Of a DNA stretch of 64,000 nt, positions 18,295 through 29,174 are shown in pieces; within the stretch, counting starts at the first letter, position 1; each line of letters opens with the position of its first letter. This stretch comes from Aliivibrio wodanis (lineage in GTDB: Bacteria; Pseudomonadota; Gammaproteobacteria; Enterobacterales; Vibrionaceae). Where the stretch lies: NCBI GenBank assembly GCA_000953695.1, contig LN554846.1, positions 930,001 to 994,000 on the forward strand, given 5' to 3'. The notes beneath the pieces are model-generated. The model worked only from the letters and a program-made list of their open reading frames with translations. It made no database searches and was not told where the DNA came from. The translations under genes and the position numbers were made by a program.

Positions 18295-20571
18295 ATGCAG
18301 TATCAAGTATTAACTGTAGGTAACCCAAACAGCGGTAAAACAACTTTATTTAATGGTCTAACCGGTGCTAAGCAGCAAGTTGGTAACTGGGCTGGTGTAA
18401 CAGTCGAAAAGAAAACAGGTAAATATACGTGTTCTGGTGATGAGTTTTTATTAACGGATTTACCTGGCATTTATGCACTAGACAGTGGTAATGATGTAAA
18501 TAGCCTTGATGAAACGATCGCTTCGAGAGCGGTTCTAACACATGACGCTGACGTGATTATTAATGTGGTGGATGCCTCTTGTTTAGAACGTAGTTTATAC
18601 ATGACATTACAGCTGCGAGAATTGGGTCGCCCAATGATCGTTGTGCTGAATAAAATGGATGTATTAAAGCGTCAACGACAAGTTCTTGATATTAAAGGTT
18701 TAGAGAAAAAACTAGGTTGTCCAGTACTTGCACTTTCTGCAAACAATAATGGCCAAGTTCATAAGTTTAAAGAAAAACTTCATAAATCTATTGCCCAAGG
18801 CATAAAAATGGCTCCGCTTGAGCTGACATACGGAGAGCAAGTTGAGGCGGCAATAGAAGAAGCGGCACCATTATTTACAAGTGATTATGCATCAAGTCGT
18901 TCACTGGCTATTCGTGCATTAGAAAATGACGCATTAGTATTGAATGCATTAGAAGCAGAAAAAAGAAATGCAGTGGTTAATATCGCTAATGTATTAACTA
19001 CGCAAGTCGAAGCTGATTTTCATATTGCGGATTGTCGATACACATTTTTACATCAATTATGTCAGCAATTACGTCGCCAAGAAGGTGGTTTAAGCCACAG
19101 TGTTAGTGAGAAAATTGACCGTGTAATTTTGAATAAATGGGTCGGTATTCCTTTCTTTTTCTTTGTCATGTACCTGATGTTTATGTTCTCTATTAACATT
19201 GGTAGTGCATTTATTGATTTCTTTGATATTGGTGTTGGTGCATTACTGGTTGATGGTAGCCATTATTTATTAGATGGTCATTTGCCTGTTTGGTTAGTTA
19301 CACTTATCGCTGATGGTGTTGGTGGTGGTATTCAAACCGTTGCGACATTTATTCCAGTGATCGGTTGTTTATACTTATTCCTATCTTTACTTGAAAGCTC
19401 TGGCTACATGGCTCGTGCCGCTTTTGTGCTTGATAAAGTAATGCAGAAGATTGGTTTGCCAGGTAAAGCGTTTGTTCCTTTGGTTCTAGGTTTTGGTTGT
19501 AACGTTCCTGCTATTATGGCGACTCGTACGTTAGAGCAAGAGCGTGAACGTAAACTGGCGGCATCAATGGCTCCATTTATGTCATGTGGTGCACGTCTTC
19601 CTGTTTATGCTCTATTTGCTGCGGCTTTCTTTCCAGAAAATGGTCAGAACGTAGTCTTTGGTTTGTACTTCCTTGGTATTTTAGCTGCGGTATTTACAGG
19701 CTTATTGCTAAAACACACTATTTATCCGGGTCGTAGTGATACGTTTATCATGGAAATTCCAGATTATGAATTTCCAACAATGCGTAACATCATGATTAAA
19801 ACATGGCAAAAACTGAAACGCTTTGTTCTTGGTGCTGGTAAAACGATTGTTGTTGTTGTAACTATTTTAAGCTTCTTTAACTCATTGGGTATGGATGGTT
19901 CATTTGGTAACGAAGACAGTGAAAACTCTGTGTTATCAAAAGCAGCTCAAATTGTAACCCCAGTATTAGCACCAATTGGTATTCAAGAAGATAACTGGCC
20001 AGCAACGGTTGGTATAATTACCGGTATTTTTGCTAAAGAAGCGGTAGTCGGTACATTAAACAGTTTATATTCAGATCCTGCAGATGACGGTGCTGAGTTT
20101 GATTTAATGGCAAGTCTTGAAGAAGCGGTGATGTCTATTCCTGACAACCTATCTGGCCTAAGTTATTCAGATCCTCTAGGTGTTGAAGTGGGTGACTTAA
20201 CAGACTCTAATGCTGTTGCTGAAGATCAGGGTGTGGCTGATTCAATCTTTGGTAATCTACAATCTCACTTTGTGACAAGCGCAAGTGCGATGGCTTACTT
20301 AATCTTTATTCTGCTTTACACTCCATGTGTGGCTGCAATGGGTGCATATATGCGAGAGTTTGGTCGTCAGTACTCTTACTTCATTGCTGGTTGGACGATG
20401 TTATTAGCGTACGTATCATCAACGCTGTACTACCAAATTGCGAATTTTTCTAATGCACCAATGACAAGTAGCATGTGGATTGCAATTTCGCTAATCGCAA
20501 TGGCAGTGACTTATCTTGCCTTGAAGCACAAAAGCAAAGAAGTAGAGCAACAAGAGGCAGCCTTAGTATGA
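18295..20571 (+). CDS. feoB: Ferrous iron transporter FeoB
   Basis: Inner-membrane Fe(II) permease with an N-terminal G-protein domain. G1 GNPNSGKTT is at residues 9-17, the G2-region threonine follows in WAGVTVEKKTG, G3 is DLPG and G4 NKMD (near 119). It continues with a helical GDI-like domain and about eight or more membrane segments including the Gate motifs (ESSGYMARAAFVLDK, GFGCNVPAIMATRTLE, APFMSCGARLPVYALF). The 758 residues are normal for gammaproteobacteria. Its last four bases ATGA contain the feoC start. Confidence 0.97.
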   Translation: MQYQVLTVGNPNSGKTTLFNGLTGAKQQVGNWAGVTVEKKTGKYTCSGDEFLLTDLPGIYALDSGNDVNSLDETIASRAVLTHDADVIINVVDASCLERSLYMTLQLRELGRPMIVVLNKMDVLKRQRQVLDIKGLEKKLGCPVLALSANNNGQVHKFKEKLHKSIAQGIKMAPLELTYGEQVEAAIEEAAPLFTSDYASSRSLAIRALENDALVLNALEAEKRNAVVNIANVLTTQVEADFHIADCRYTFLHQLCQQLRRQEGGLSHSVSEKIDRVILNKWVGIPFFFFVMYLMFMFSINIGSAFIDFFDIGVGALLVDGSHYLLDGHLPVWLVTLIADGVGGGIQTVATFIPVIGCLYLFLSLLESSGYMARAAFVLDKVMQKIGLPGKAFVPLVLGFGCNVPAIMATRTLEQERERKLAASMAPFMSCGARLPVYALFAAAFFPENGQNVVFGLYFLGILAAVFTGLLLKHTIYPGRSDTFIMEIPDYEFPTMRNIMIKTWQKLKRFVLGAGKTIVVVVTILSFFNSLGMDGSFGNEDSENSVLSKAAQIVTPVLAPIGIQEDNWPATVGIITGIFAKEAVVGTLNSLYSDPADDGAEFDLMASLEEAVMSIPDNLSGLSYSDPLGVEVGDLTDSNAVAEDQGVADSIFGNLQSHFVTSASAMAYLIFILLYTPCVAAMGAYMREFGRQYSYFIAGWTMLLAYVSSTLYYQIANFSNAPMTSSMWIAISLIAMAVTYLALKHKSKEVEQQEAALV

Positions 20572-20810
20572 TTTTAACAGAGCTTAAACAGTACATTGAT
20601 GAACAAGGTCGAGTTGAACGTATTACTTTAGCTAAGAAGTTCAGTATGAGTGAAGATGGTGTCGATGCAATGCTTGAGCTCTGGGTGAAGAAAGGGAAGT
20701 TAACTCGTGAATTGATAGGGTGTGATAAAACTCAGTGCTGCCAAGAAGCAGAGCGTGTTTGGTATCGTCCGGTGTATAAAGATGAGTTAATGACCACTTA
20801 CATACGATAG
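20568..20810 (+). CDS. feoC: FeoC-like winged-helix protein
   Basis: An 80-residue protein starting at the ATG that overlaps the feoB stop (ATGA). It has an N-terminal winged-helix pattern (LTELKQYIDEQGRVERITLAKKFSMSEDGVDAMLELWVKKGKL, abbreviated by its key residues LAKKF and MLELW) followed by a cysteine motif GCDKTQCC that may bind Fe-S. FeoC family members protect FeoB from proteolysis or regulate it in enterics. The Cys spacing is shorter than in E. coli, so the cluster is not certain. Confidence 0.88.
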   Translation: MILTELKQYIDEQGRVERITLAKKFSMSEDGVDAMLELWVKKGKLTRELIGCDKTQCCQEAERVWYRPVYKDELMTTYIR

Positions 20811-20843
20811 TCGCTTAACTTAGATTAAAGTGATAAATAAAAG

Positions 20844-20872
20844 CGAGAGCCAATTGGTTCTCGTTTTTTTTG
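20844..20872 (+). terminator. Terminator after feoC
   Basis: CGAGAGCC (20844-20851) pairs with GGTTCTCG (20856-20863), one G.U pair, loop AATT, followed by eight T. It lies 33 bp after feoC. Confidence 0.9.
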
Positions 20873-20898
20873 TTTCTAAAACCTAGTCCCTGTTTTAA

Positions 20899-20936
20899 GC
20901 ACAAAAAAAGACACGCAATTTACATCGCGTGTCTTT
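20899..20936 (-). terminator. Terminator of ackA-pta
   Basis: AAAGACACGC (20907-20916) pairs with GCGTGTCTTT (20927-20936) around a 10-base loop. Read on the minus strand it is followed by a T-rich run, and it lies 40 bp past the pta stop. Confidence 0.88.
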
Positions 20937-20975
20937 CTACTTTCGTTAACTAAACTCTATTGCTAGAGAATTAAA

Positions 20976-23138
20976 TTAGTTAATTACTTTCTCTGCTTCT
21001 TCAGCTTGAGATGCTTGGATAGCCGTTAGAGCTACAGTGTAAACGATATCGTCTACTAGAGCGCCACGAGACAAGTCATTTACAGGCTTGCGCATACCTT
21101 GAAGCATTGGACCGATAGATACTAGGTCAGCAGAACGTTGAACGGCTTTGTATGTTGTGTTACCAGTATTTAGGTCTGGGAATACAAATACAGTCGCTTT
21201 ACCCGCAACAGGAGAGTTAGGTGCTTTAGAAGCAGCTACGTTTTCCATGATTGCAGCATCGTACTGAAGAGGACCATCGATCATTAGATCAGGACGTTTT
21301 GCTTGAGCAAGTTTTGTTGCTTCACGTACTTTATCAACGTCTGCGCCTTTACCAGATTCACCAGTAGAGTAAGAGATCATTGCAACGCGAGGGTCGATAC
21401 CAAATGCCGCTGCAGAGTCAGCAGATTGGATAGCGATTTCAGCAAGTTGCTCAGCTGTTGGATCAGGGTTGATTGCACAGTCACCGTATACAAGAACTTG
21501 ATCAGGCAGAAGCATGAAGAAGATTGAAGATACGATAGAAGCATCAGGTGCTGTTTTGATGATTTGGAATGGAGGAACGATAGTGTTTGCTGTGGTATGA
21601 ACCGCACCAGACACAAGACCGTCAACTTCACCCGCTTCAAGCATCATAGTACCAAGGAATACTGAATCTTGTAGTTTCTCACGAGCTACAACTTCAGTCA
21701 TGCCTTTCGCGCCACGTAACTCAACTAAACGAGCAACGTAGTTTTCACGTACAGCAGCAGAATCGATGATCTCAACGCCAGCGCCAAGTTCAACACCTTG
21801 TTGTGCTGCAACACGACGGATTTCTTCAGGGTTACCAAGAAGAACACAAGTCGCGATACCACGTTCAGCACAGATAGCCGCAGCTTTAACTGTACGAGGC
21901 TCATCACCTTCAGGAAGAACGATGCGTTTAGCCGCTTTACGAGCAAATTCAGTTAACTGGTAACGGAATGCTGGTGGGCTTAGACGACGGATACCTTCAG
22001 TACCTTCAGATAGTGAATCAATCCAAGGACCATCAATGTGGCTAGCAACGTGTTCGTTAACAAACTCAATACGCTCTTTATCATCTGCAGGAACTTCAAG
22101 GCTGAAGCTTTGTAGATTTAGAGAAGTCTGCCAAGTGTTACCTTGAGCCGTGAAGATTGGAAGACCAGCATCTAGTGCAGGCTTACAAAGATCAGCGATT
22201 GATTTAGGGATCTCGTAACCACCAGTTAGTAAGATTGCACCGATTTCAACGCCGTTCATTGCAGCAAGACATGCAGCAACAATAACGTCAGGACGGTCAG
22301 CAGAAGTTACTAATAGAGAACCTGGTTTGAAGTGCTCAATCATGTGCGGTAAAGAACGTGCACAGAAAGTGATGCTCTTAATACGACGAGTCGAGATTTC
22401 ACCTTCGTTGATGATTTCAGCATTAAGGTGCTTAGCCATATCGATAGCACGCGTAGCGATTAGATCGATTTTCCAAGGCACACAACCAAGAACACGAATA
22501 GGGCTAGAGTTGAAGATTTGCATTACTTCAAGATTAGTCTTAGTCGTTGCATCTGCATCATCAAAGATTTCAGATAGGTCAGGGCGCGTACGGCCCGCTT
22601 CATCAACAGGTGCATTTAGCTTGTTGATGATAACGCCAGCGATTTGTTTGTTCTTAGTGCCGCCGAAGTTAGAACATGCTACTTCGATACGCTCTTTAAG
22701 TTGAGAAGGATTATCTGTACCAGGAGTAGCTACAAACACAATCTCAGCGCCCAGAGTTTTTGCAATTTCACCATTTAATTGGTTAGCAAATGGGTGCTTA
22801 CGAGTAGGAACAAGACCTTCAATAAGCGTCACATCAGTACCTTCACTGATAGACTTATAACGAGCAACGATTTCTTCTAAAAGAACATCAGTTTGATCGT
22901 TACGTAGAAGCTGTTCAGCACGAGAAACCGTTGTTGGTTCTGCTGCTTTAATATCACTGCTGCTAGTCACAATTGAAGTAGTTAGATCAGGTTGATCACC
23001 ACCGTGACGAGGTTGAGAGATAGGTTTGTAAAAAGAAACGCTTACGCCTTTACGTTCCATAGAACGTAAAACACCCAAACTTGCGCTAGTTAGACCAACA
23101 CCAGCACTGATTGGAACAAGCATAATAGTACGAGACAT
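20976..23138 (-). CDS. pta: Phosphate acetyltransferase
   Basis: Interconverts acetyl-CoA and acetyl phosphate for overflow and acetate metabolism. This is the long (720-residue) form, with an N-terminal P-loop-like/BioD-like domain starting [18 protein letters not shown], a middle DRTGG domain ([21 protein letters not shown]...LTGGYE) and a C-terminal catalytic PTA domain ([52 protein letters not shown]). It lies about 100 bp downstream of ackA on the same strand and is probably co-transcribed with it. Confidence 0.97.
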   Translation of the reverse strand: MSRTIMLVPISAGVGLTSASLGVLRSMERKGVSVSFYKPISQPRHGGDQPDLTTSIVTSSSDIKAAEPTTVSRAEQLLRNDQTDVLLEEIVARYKSISEGTDVTLIEGLVPTRKHPFANQLNGEIAKTLGAEIVFVATPGTDNPSQLKERIEVACSNFGGTKNKQIAGVIINKLNAPVDEAGRTRPDLSEIFDDADATTKTNLEVMQIFNSSPIRVLGCVPWKIDLIATRAIDMAKHLNAEIINEGEISTRRIKSITFCARSLPHMIEHFKPGSLLVTSADRPDVIVAACLAAMNGVEIGAILLTGGYEIPKSIADLCKPALDAGLPIFTAQGNTWQTSLNLQSFSLEVPADDKERIEFVNEHVASHIDGPWIDSLSEGTEGIRRLSPPAFRYQLTEFARKAAKRIVLPEGDEPRTVKAAAICAERGIATCVLLGNPEEIRRVAAQQGVELGAGVEIIDSAAVRENYVARLVELRGAKGMTEVVAREKLQDSVFLGTMMLEAGEVDGLVSGAVHTTANTIVPPFQIIKTAPDASIVSSIFFMLLPDQVLVYGDCAINPDPTAEQLAEIAIQSADSAAAFGIDPRVAMISYSTGESGKGADVDKVREATKLAQAKRPDLMIDGPLQYDAAIMENVAASKAPNSPVAGKATVFVFPDLNTGNTTYKAVQRSADLVSIGPMLQGMRKPVNDLSRGALVDDIVYTVALTAIQASQAEEAEKVIN

Positions 23139-23201
23139 GGAAGATTCCTCTACACTATTGGGGCAAGAGACTTTATTGAAAAAATAAAGCCATAGAAAGA
23201 A

Positions 23202-23229
23202 AAAAGGCTAACCTAATGGCTAGCCTTTT
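23202..23229 (-). terminator. Hairpin between ackA and pta (partial terminator)
   Basis: AAAAGGCTA (23202-23210) pairs perfectly with TAGCCTTTT (23221-23229). On the minus strand a T run of about six follows. It sits 11 bp past the ackA stop and could lower pta relative to ackA or mark separate 3' ends. Confidence 0.65.
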
Positions 23230-23239
23230 AGGAGATATA

Positions 23240-24436
23240 TTATAGACCAGTTAATTTAGCTGTGTCTTCTGCGATTACTAGCTCTTCGTTAGTAGAGATA
23301 ACCATTGCAGGAATGCGGCTGTTTGCTGTAGTGATAGTACCTTCACCACCGAAACGTGCTTTAAGGTTAGCTTCGCCATCAACTTCGATACCGAAGATAC
23401 CTAGACGGTTAAGAACCATTTCACGGATTGGAGCAGAGTTTTCACCGATGCCGCCAGTGAAAGTGATTGCGTCTAGACGACCTTCTAGAGTTGCTGTGTA
23501 ACCTGCAACGTATTTAGCTAGACGGTGACAGAATACATCCATCGCACGAGTTGCTTCTTCTTTCTCACCGTAGTTGTCTTCAACGAAACGACAGTCAGAA
23601 GTCACTTGAGTTAGACCTTGTAGGCCAGACTCTTTAGTTAGCATGTTGTTGATTTGCTCAACAGAGTAACCTAGTGCGTCATGTAGGTGGAAAACGATCG
23701 CAGGATCGATATCACCACAACGAGTACCCATTACTAGACCTTCAAGAGGAGTAAGACCCATAGAAGTATCTACAGATTCGCCGTTCTTGATAGCACATAC
23801 AGATGCGCCGTTACCTAGGTGACAGTTGATGATGTTAACTTCTTCAACTGGCTTGTTTAGTAGACCAGCTACTTCACGAGTGATGAACAGGTGAGAAGTA
23901 CCGTGCATGCCGTAGCGACGGATGCCGTGATCTGTGTATAGGTTGTACGGTAGAGCGTATAGGTAAGACTCTGCAGGCATTGTTTGGTGGAAAGCAGTGT
24001 CAAATACAGCAACGTTTTGAAGCTCAGGGAAGTTTGCTTTAGCAGCTTCGATACCGATGATGTGAGCAGGGTTATGAAGAGGTGCAAAAGTTGCAGCGTC
24101 TTGAATGCCTTTAAGTACTTCATCAGTGATAAGTGCTGATGCAGTGAATTGCTCACCACCGTGTACGATACGGTGACCGATAGCGCCTAGGTTAGCTTTA
24201 AGCTCTGGCTTAGAAGCAAGAATAGTTTCTACCATAAATGATAGAGCTTCTACGTGTGCAGCACCTGCACCTAGTTGAGCTTCGTGCTTGCCATCAAGTT
24301 TCCACTTCATACGAGCTTCAGGAAGACCAAGACACTCAGCAAGACCAGTTAAGTGCTCTGCACCAGATTCTGCGTCAACAACCGCAAATTTAAGAGAAGA
24401 ACTACCGCAGTTTAAAACTAAAACCAGCTTAGACAT
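23240..24436 (-). CDS. ackA: Acetate kinase
   Basis: Converts acetyl phosphate and ADP to acetate and ATP, and the reverse. The 398-residue ASKHA-fold enzyme begins [18 protein letters not shown] with the conserved Asn, Ser and Ser, and includes GHRIVHGGE (catalytic Arg), [11 protein letters not shown] (catalytic Asp), CHLGNGASV and FTGGIGENS. Divergent from yfbV, as in E. coli. A good sigma-70 promoter lies upstream at 24469-24497. Confidence 0.97.
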   Translation of the reverse strand: MSKLVLVLNCGSSSLKFAVVDAESGAEHLTGLAECLGLPEARMKWKLDGKHEAQLGAGAAHVEALSFMVETILASKPELKANLGAIGHRIVHGGEQFTASALITDEVLKGIQDAATFAPLHNPAHIIGIEAAKANFPELQNVAVFDTAFHQTMPAESYLYALPYNLYTDHGIRRYGMHGTSHLFITREVAGLLNKPVEEVNIINCHLGNGASVCAIKNGESVDTSMGLTPLEGLVMGTRCGDIDPAIVFHLHDALGYSVEQINNMLTKESGLQGLTQVTSDCRFVEDNYGEKEEATRAMDVFCHRLAKYVAGYTATLEGRLDAITFTGGIGENSAPIREMVLNRLGIFGIEVDGEANLKARFGGEGTITTANSRIPAMVISTNEELVIAEDTAKLTGL

Positions 24437-24752
24437 GTATAAATACCTATTTATTCATCAGTAATAAAGTTATATCGTAGTGACATAACAATGACAAATG
24501 CAGTTAATTTAAAAATTATTACCACATTTGCATAAAAAAGTTGGCTATCCTTAGAAAGAGCATTACAGCAGTCCTTGCCGATTTATCCTTTTTTAGCTTA
24601 TAGTAGAACTACAGCAAAAAATAAATCAGCGCATAGGATAACGATTGTGCGCTAAGATAACAAAAATATTTTAAGATAATATTAATTCTAATCAAGTTTA
24701 TTCTCTGTTTTTTTGAATAATTAAACTTTTGTTTAGAAATTAAGGGGGCAAT
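24437..24752. other. Divergent ackA/yfbV intergenic region
   Basis: This 316-bp AT-rich gap holds the ackA promoter on the minus strand (listed separately) and presumably the yfbV promoter. A G-rich Shine-Dalgarno (AAGGGGG) lies before yfbV. I see no gene, repeat or clear operator in the rest. Confidence 0.6.
24469..24497 (-). promoter_or_regulatory. Sigma-70 promoter for ackA-pta
   Basis: On the minus strand TTGTCA (24497-24492) and TATAAC (24474-24469) are separated by exactly 17 bp, each matching the consensus at 5 of 6 positions. The -10 box is 33 bp from the ackA start, giving a short leader. Confidence 0.65.
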
Positions 24753-25202
24753 ATGAGTGAAAACGGTTTTCTATTCCGATTTCGAGACGGCCAGACTTAC
24801 ATGGATGTTTGGCCTGAGCGAAAAGAGTTAGCTCCAATGTTCCCAGAGCAACGAGTGATTAAAGCCACTAAGTTTGCAGTTAAGGTAATGCCAGCCGTTG
24901 CTGTTATCAGTGTGCTGACTCAAATGGCTTTCAATAATACAGCAGGCTTGCCGCAAGCGATTATTATTGCTCTATTCGCGCTAAGTATGCCACTACAAGG
25001 ATTTTGGTGGTTAGGTAATCGAGCAAATACAGTATTACCACCAGCATTAGCAAGTTGGTATCGCGAGTTATACCAGAAAATTATTGAATCAGGGGCTGCT
25101 TTAGAGCCAATGAAGAGCCAACCTCGATACAAAGAGTTAGCGAACATTTTGAATAAAGCGTTTAAGCAGTTGGATAAATCTGCATTAGAACGTTGGTTTT
25201 AA
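24753..25202 (+). CDS. yfbV: UPF0208 membrane protein YfbV
   Basis: A 149-residue inner-membrane protein with two helices (about 47-65 and 70-88). It matches E. coli YfbV in pattern: [44 protein letters not shown] and a C-terminal [13 protein letters not shown]. Location next to ackA is conserved. Family work in E. coli links YfbV to Ter macrodomain organisation; I cannot judge that here. Confidence 0.92.
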   Translation: MSENGFLFRFRDGQTYMDVWPERKELAPMFPEQRVIKATKFAVKVMPAVAVISVLTQMAFNNTAGLPQAIIIALFALSMPLQGFWWLGNRANTVLPPALASWYRELYQKIIESGAALEPMKSQPRYKELANILNKAFKQLDKSALERWF

Positions 25203-25229
25203 TAATTTGTAACACAAAGTCGACATAAT

Positions 25230-25260
25230 AAAAAAGGAGCTAAAATTAGCTCCTTTTTTG
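25230..25260. terminator. Bidirectional terminator between yfbV and argS
   Basis: AAAAAAGGAGCT and AGCTCCTTTTTT form a perfect stem around a short AT loop, giving U tracts in both directions. It serves convergent yfbV (plus) and argS (minus). Confidence 0.9.
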
Positions 25261-25315
25261 ATCTTCGCTTATCACTACTCTGAATAAATAAGTACTCAGA
25301 GTAGTAAAATAGGAA

Positions 25316-27049
25316 TTACATACGCTCTAGCGTTTCAATACCTAATAGGTCTAGACCTTGTTTGATTGTTTTAGCGGTTAGTGCAGCTAGTTTCAGGCGG
25401 CTTTGCTTAACAGCTTCGTCTTCATTGTTAAGAATTGGGCACGCTTCGTAGAAACTAGAGAATTGACCAGCAAGTTCAAATAGGTAAGCACACATTAAGT
25501 GAGGTTGACCTTCACTTGCTACTGCTTGAACTGCTTCTTCAAATTGCATTAACTTAGAAACAAGTGCTTTTTCTTTCTCGTCAGTGATCTTAACTTCACC
25601 AGTTAACTCATCCATAGACAAGCCAGCCTTGCTGAAGATAGAAGCAACACGAGTGTAAGCATATTGCATGTAAGGCGCTGTGTTGCCCTCAAATGCAAGC
25701 ATGTTGTCCCAATCGAAGATGTAATCTGTCGTGCGGTGCTTAGAAAGATCAGAGTACTTAACCGCTGCCATTGCAACCGTAGTGGCAATCTTCGCTTTTT
25801 CTTCAGCAGATAGGTCTTTGTTTTTCTCTTCGATTAGTGCTGTTGCACGTTGCTCTGCTTCATCAAGAAGATCAGCAAGACGAACCGTACCACCAGCACG
25901 AGTTTTAAATGGACGACCATCTTTACCTAGCATCATACCAAACGCGTGGTGCTCTAAAGATACGCTTTCAGGAACATAGCCCGCTTTACGAACAATAGTC
26001 CACGCTTGCATTAGATGCTGGTGTTGACGTGAATCGATGAAGTAAAGAACACGATCAGCATTCAGTTCTTCGAAACGGTATTTAGCACAAGCGATGTCAG
26101 TAGTTGTGTAAAGGAAACCACCATCACGTTTTTGAACGATAACGCCCATAGGCTCGCCATCTTTGTTCTTATATTCGTCAAGGTAAACCACTTGAGCACC
26201 ATCACTCTCAACCGCTAGACCTTGTTTTTGAAGATCAGCAACGATTGGAGCAAGCATGCTGTTGTACATGCTTTCGCCCATTACGTTATCACGAGTCAGT
26301 GACACGTTTAGACGATCATAGTTGCGTTGGTTTTGAACCATAGTAACGTCAACAAGCTTCTTCCACATCTCTGCGCAGAACTCATCACCGCCTTGAAGTT
26401 TAACAACGTAACCACGTGCAGTTACTGCAAACTCTTCGTCTTCGTCATACAGTTTTTTAGATTCACGGTAGAAACCTTCAAGATCAGACAGTTCCATAGA
26501 AACTTCGCCTTTCTCTTTTTGGATGCGCTCAAGGTTTGCGATAAGCATACCAAATTGAGTACCCCAGTCACCGATGTGGTTAGCACGAGTCACGTTGTGA
26601 CCTAAAAACTCAAGAGTACGAACAACAGCATCACCGATGATAGTTGAACGTAAGTGACCAACGTGCATCTCTTTTGCAACGTTTGGCGCAGAGTAATCGG
26701 CAACGATGTTTTGTTGTTTTTCTTTAGCAACACCTAAGCGCTCGTCAGCTAATGCTGCTTCAGCTTGTTTTGCTAGAAATTCTTCAGACAAGAAAATATT
26801 GATAAAGCCAGGGCCTGCAATTTCAGTTTTGCTAGCGATGCCATCAAGATCTAAAACATCCAGTACTTTCTGAGCAAATTCTCGTGGGTTAGTACCTAGT
26901 CGTTTAGCTACGCCCATTACGCCGTTAGCTTGGTAGTCACCAAATTGAGCTTTTGCAGATTGACGAACTGCGGCAGGGCTGCCTGCTGGTGCGCCGGCTG
27001 CTTCTAAGGCTTGAGATACTTTGTCGTTAATAAGTGATTGAATATTCAA
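25316..27049 (-). CDS. argS: Arginyl-tRNA synthetase
   Basis: Class I synthetase that charges tRNA-Arg. It has an N-terminal additional domain, then the HIGH-type signature HVGHLRST (within [15 protein letters not shown]), the catalytic fold, and a C-terminal DALR anticodon-binding domain (about residues 455-577). A classical KMSK is not obvious, as usual for ArgRS. The longest frame starts at 27064, but TTG 27049 is preceded by AAGGAT at about 5 bp and gives [11 protein letters not shown]... and 577 residues, the E. coli start and length, so I choose it. Confidence 0.95.
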   Translation of the reverse strand: MNIQSLINDKVSQALEAAGAPAGSPAAVRQSAKAQFGDYQANGVMGVAKRLGTNPREFAQKVLDVLDLDGIASKTEIAGPGFINIFLSEEFLAKQAEAALADERLGVAKEKQQNIVADYSAPNVAKEMHVGHLRSTIIGDAVVRTLEFLGHNVTRANHIGDWGTQFGMLIANLERIQKEKGEVSMELSDLEGFYRESKKLYDEDEEFAVTARGYVVKLQGGDEFCAEMWKKLVDVTMVQNQRNYDRLNVSLTRDNVMGESMYNSMLAPIVADLQKQGLAVESDGAQVVYLDEYKNKDGEPMGVIVQKRDGGFLYTTTDIACAKYRFEELNADRVLYFIDSRQHQHLMQAWTIVRKAGYVPESVSLEHHAFGMMLGKDGRPFKTRAGGTVRLADLLDEAEQRATALIEEKNKDLSAEEKAKIATTVAMAAVKYSDLSKHRTTDYIFDWDNMLAFEGNTAPYMQYAYTRVASIFSKAGLSMDELTGEVKITDEKEKALVSKLMQFEEAVQAVASEGQPHLMCAYLFELAGQFSSFYEACPILNNEDEAVKQSRLKLAALTAKTIKQGLDLLGIETLERM

Positions 27050-27232
27050 AGAGTTATCCTTCATATCGCTGTTAAACAGGAATGCTGTTGCATGGAAAGC
27101 AAAATAGTCGCTAATAATAGCAATAAAACAGGGGATATTTAATAGTTTCTGCTATTTTTTCTTAAGACGCTAAACATCAAGTAAAGAGGTTGATACAATT
27201 CGGTTTCTCTTTTTTACCGTTAGGTTGCCTTC

Positions 27233-27829
27233 ATGTCATCGTTATTATTAAAACAACAACAATTAGAGCCTCAGCAGTTAATTAATGCGTTACCTGTGTT
27301 TATGGATAGAATTCAAAGCTTACTTGATGTGTTGGGATTAGATCTTACTGATTATCAAGCGGATCATATTGCATTACGAATTAATGATCGCGGTGTCGCT
27401 GAAGCCGCTCATCAAGCGTGGTTACAACAAGCTGAAGAATGGTCAAATAATGAGATTAATGGCCGCCCAATTATTGCTTTAGGCTTTCATCAACCTATCG
27501 AGATGAGTGGTTGGTCTATTGAATGTTTAGAGTTGCCATATCCTGGTGAAAAAAGTTATCCGCAGCAAGGTTGGGAACATGTAGAGTGGGTCATCCCATG
27601 CGATGTTAATTCTCAAGAAGCGTTTCTGGAATATGTATTTAAAACGTTTCCAATGTTAGAAGAGAAGTGGGAGAGCTTGGCGTCTTTAGGCGTTAAAGTA
27701 AAACAGAGTTGTCCATCGGGTGATGCAGAGCGAATTGCAAATTATACCGTTGCTTTTAAATATCAAGGGGTATGTATTAAATTGCACCCACATAGCTTAA
27801 AAGCGGTTATCGAGAGTGAGCAGGCATAA
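27233..27829 (+). CDS. yecM: VOC-family metalloprotein YecM
   Basis: A 198-residue member of the YecM/VOC fold family, matching E. coli YecM in pattern (ADHIALRINDRGVAEAAHQAW, PGEKSYPQQGWEHVEWVIP, YTVAFKYQGVCIKLHPHS). The fold resembles metal-dependent isomerases, with His in DHIALR and EHVEWV as likely ligands. The reaction is not known. It is divergent from argS, the same neighbour as in E. coli. Confidence 0.88.
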   Translation: MSSLLLKQQQLEPQQLINALPVFMDRIQSLLDVLGLDLTDYQADHIALRINDRGVAEAAHQAWLQQAEEWSNNEINGRPIIALGFHQPIEMSGWSIECLELPYPGEKSYPQQGWEHVEWVIPCDVNSQEAFLEYVFKTFPMLEEKWESLASLGVKVKQSCPSGDAERIANYTVAFKYQGVCIKLHPHSLKAVIESEQA

Positions 27830-27850
27830 GGCTTGATATCTCAATAATAT

Positions 27851-27886
27851 AAAAGGCATCCAATGTAGAATTTGGATGCCTTTTTT
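27851..27886. terminator. Terminator after yecM
   Basis: AAAAGGCATCCAA (27851-27863) pairs with TTGGATGCCTTTT (27872-27884) and continues in T6; the A run makes it work in both directions. It also closes the convergent flavin-enzyme gene on the minus strand. Confidence 0.9.
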
Positions 27887-27908
27887 AGGTATTTATCTAT
27901 ATGAAGAT

Positions 27909-29165
27909 TTACTTCGTTAATGGTTTACATAATTCAGCAATTACTCTTAAGCGTCGTTCAGGCTCTGCCACAAAAGGATTCTCTTCATCCCACGCATAAC
28001 CTGCCAAAATAGCACTGATCATTTGTTTGATTTTAGGGTTTGAATCCTCATGGAAGATAACATCTTGGAATGAGCCTTCGTACCAGCCTTCTACATAGCA
28101 GCGGAACGTATTTACGCCCTTCATTAGTTTATCTGAGTAATCAACCTGCCAATTAACCTCTTCTTGGTTAAATTGTTTAATCAACGACTCAGCAGCCAAC
28201 TCTGCCGATTTCATCGCAATGGTTACACCAGAAGAAAATACAGGGTCAAGAAATTCACCAGCATTACCTAAAAGTGCAAAGTTACGATCAAACAGCTTGG
28301 TGACATTGGCTGAATAGCCCATGATCTCACCACATGGACTTGGGTACTCGGCATTGACAAGTAATTGCTTGAGGTTTTTATCCTCAGTTGCCAACTGCTT
28401 TAATGCCTCGAGATTATCACTAGGGTAATCTGCAAAAAACTCAGGCTCGCCAACCACACCAAAAGAACAGGTTCCATTGCTGAATGGGATTAGCCAGTAC
28501 CACACTTGCGTGTTGATTGGATGGACAGAAATAAGGATTTTATCTCTGTCATAACCTTCACTAATGATATTATCAGTAAGGTGAGTGAAAATGGCTTTTC
28601 GTGGTGGTAAACAAGAAGGTTCTTCTAGGTTTAACAATCTTGGTAATACACGACCGAATCCACTCGCGTCCAAGATAAAATCTGCTTCAACTTGATAAGG
28701 GTTGCCTTGAGTATCTAACACAGAAAGGAGCGGTTTAGGTTGAGAAACATCAACATCAGTAATTTCATGTTGGTAACGAATTTCTACCCCTTGCTCTTGA
28801 GCGCTGTCAGCAAGCACTTTATCAAAGTTGCCACGCTGAACTTGGTAAGTTGTCCCTGCACCTTCTGAAAACTTATTAGTAAAATCAAATGAAGTGAACG
28901 TACCATCAAAATGAAAAGCAGCGCCATTTTTATACTGAAAACACGCCTTTTCTACTGCCTCAAGCATTCCTGCTTTTTTAATTGATTCCATACAGGCAGG
29001 AAGCAAACTCTCACCAATTGAAAAGCGAGGAAAGGTCGATTTCTCCAAGATTATGCAATCAATATTGTGTTTTTTTAATAACGCAGCTGCAATCGAACCC
29101 GACGGACCGGCACCAATAATAGCAACCTGAGTTGATTCTACGTTGATTGATTGTTTTGATAGCAC
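27909..29165 (-). CDS. Flavin-dependent halogenase-like oxidoreductase of the APE cluster
   Basis: A 418-residue FAD enzyme. The dinucleotide motif GAGPSG is at residues 18-23, a GES motif at 51-53, and DASGFGRVLPRLL follows mid-protein. Unusually for a plain monooxygenase it contains WYWLIP at 222-227, an exact fit to the WxWxIP signature of flavin-dependent halogenases, and Lys79 in YKNGAAF sits where those enzymes have their catalytic lysine. It is 9 bp downstream of the methyltransferase gene and divergent from the aryl polyene operon, so it probably tailors the aryl head. Halogenation, hydroxylation or a reductive role are all possible. Confidence 0.75.
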   Translation of the reverse strand: MLSKQSINVESTQVAIIGAGPSGSIAAALLKKHNIDCIILEKSTFPRFSIGESLLPACMESIKKAGMLEAVEKACFQYKNGAAFHFDGTFTSFDFTNKFSEGAGTTYQVQRGNFDKVLADSAQEQGVEIRYQHEITDVDVSQPKPLLSVLDTQGNPYQVEADFILDASGFGRVLPRLLNLEEPSCLPPRKAIFTHLTDNIISEGYDRDKILISVHPINTQVWYWLIPFSNGTCSFGVVGEPEFFADYPSDNLEALKQLATEDKNLKQLLVNAEYPSPCGEIMGYSANVTKLFDRNFALLGNAGEFLDPVFSSGVTIAMKSAELAAESLIKQFNQEEVNWQVDYSDKLMKGVNTFRCYVEGWYEGSFQDVIFHEDSNPKIKQMISAILAGYAWDEENPFVAEPERRLRVIAELCKPLTK

Positions 29166-29174
29166 AGGTGGCTC

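Noticed and set aside
22327-22704. 125-residue plus-strand frame inside pta
   Set aside because: Antisense shadow of pta with no family resemblance.
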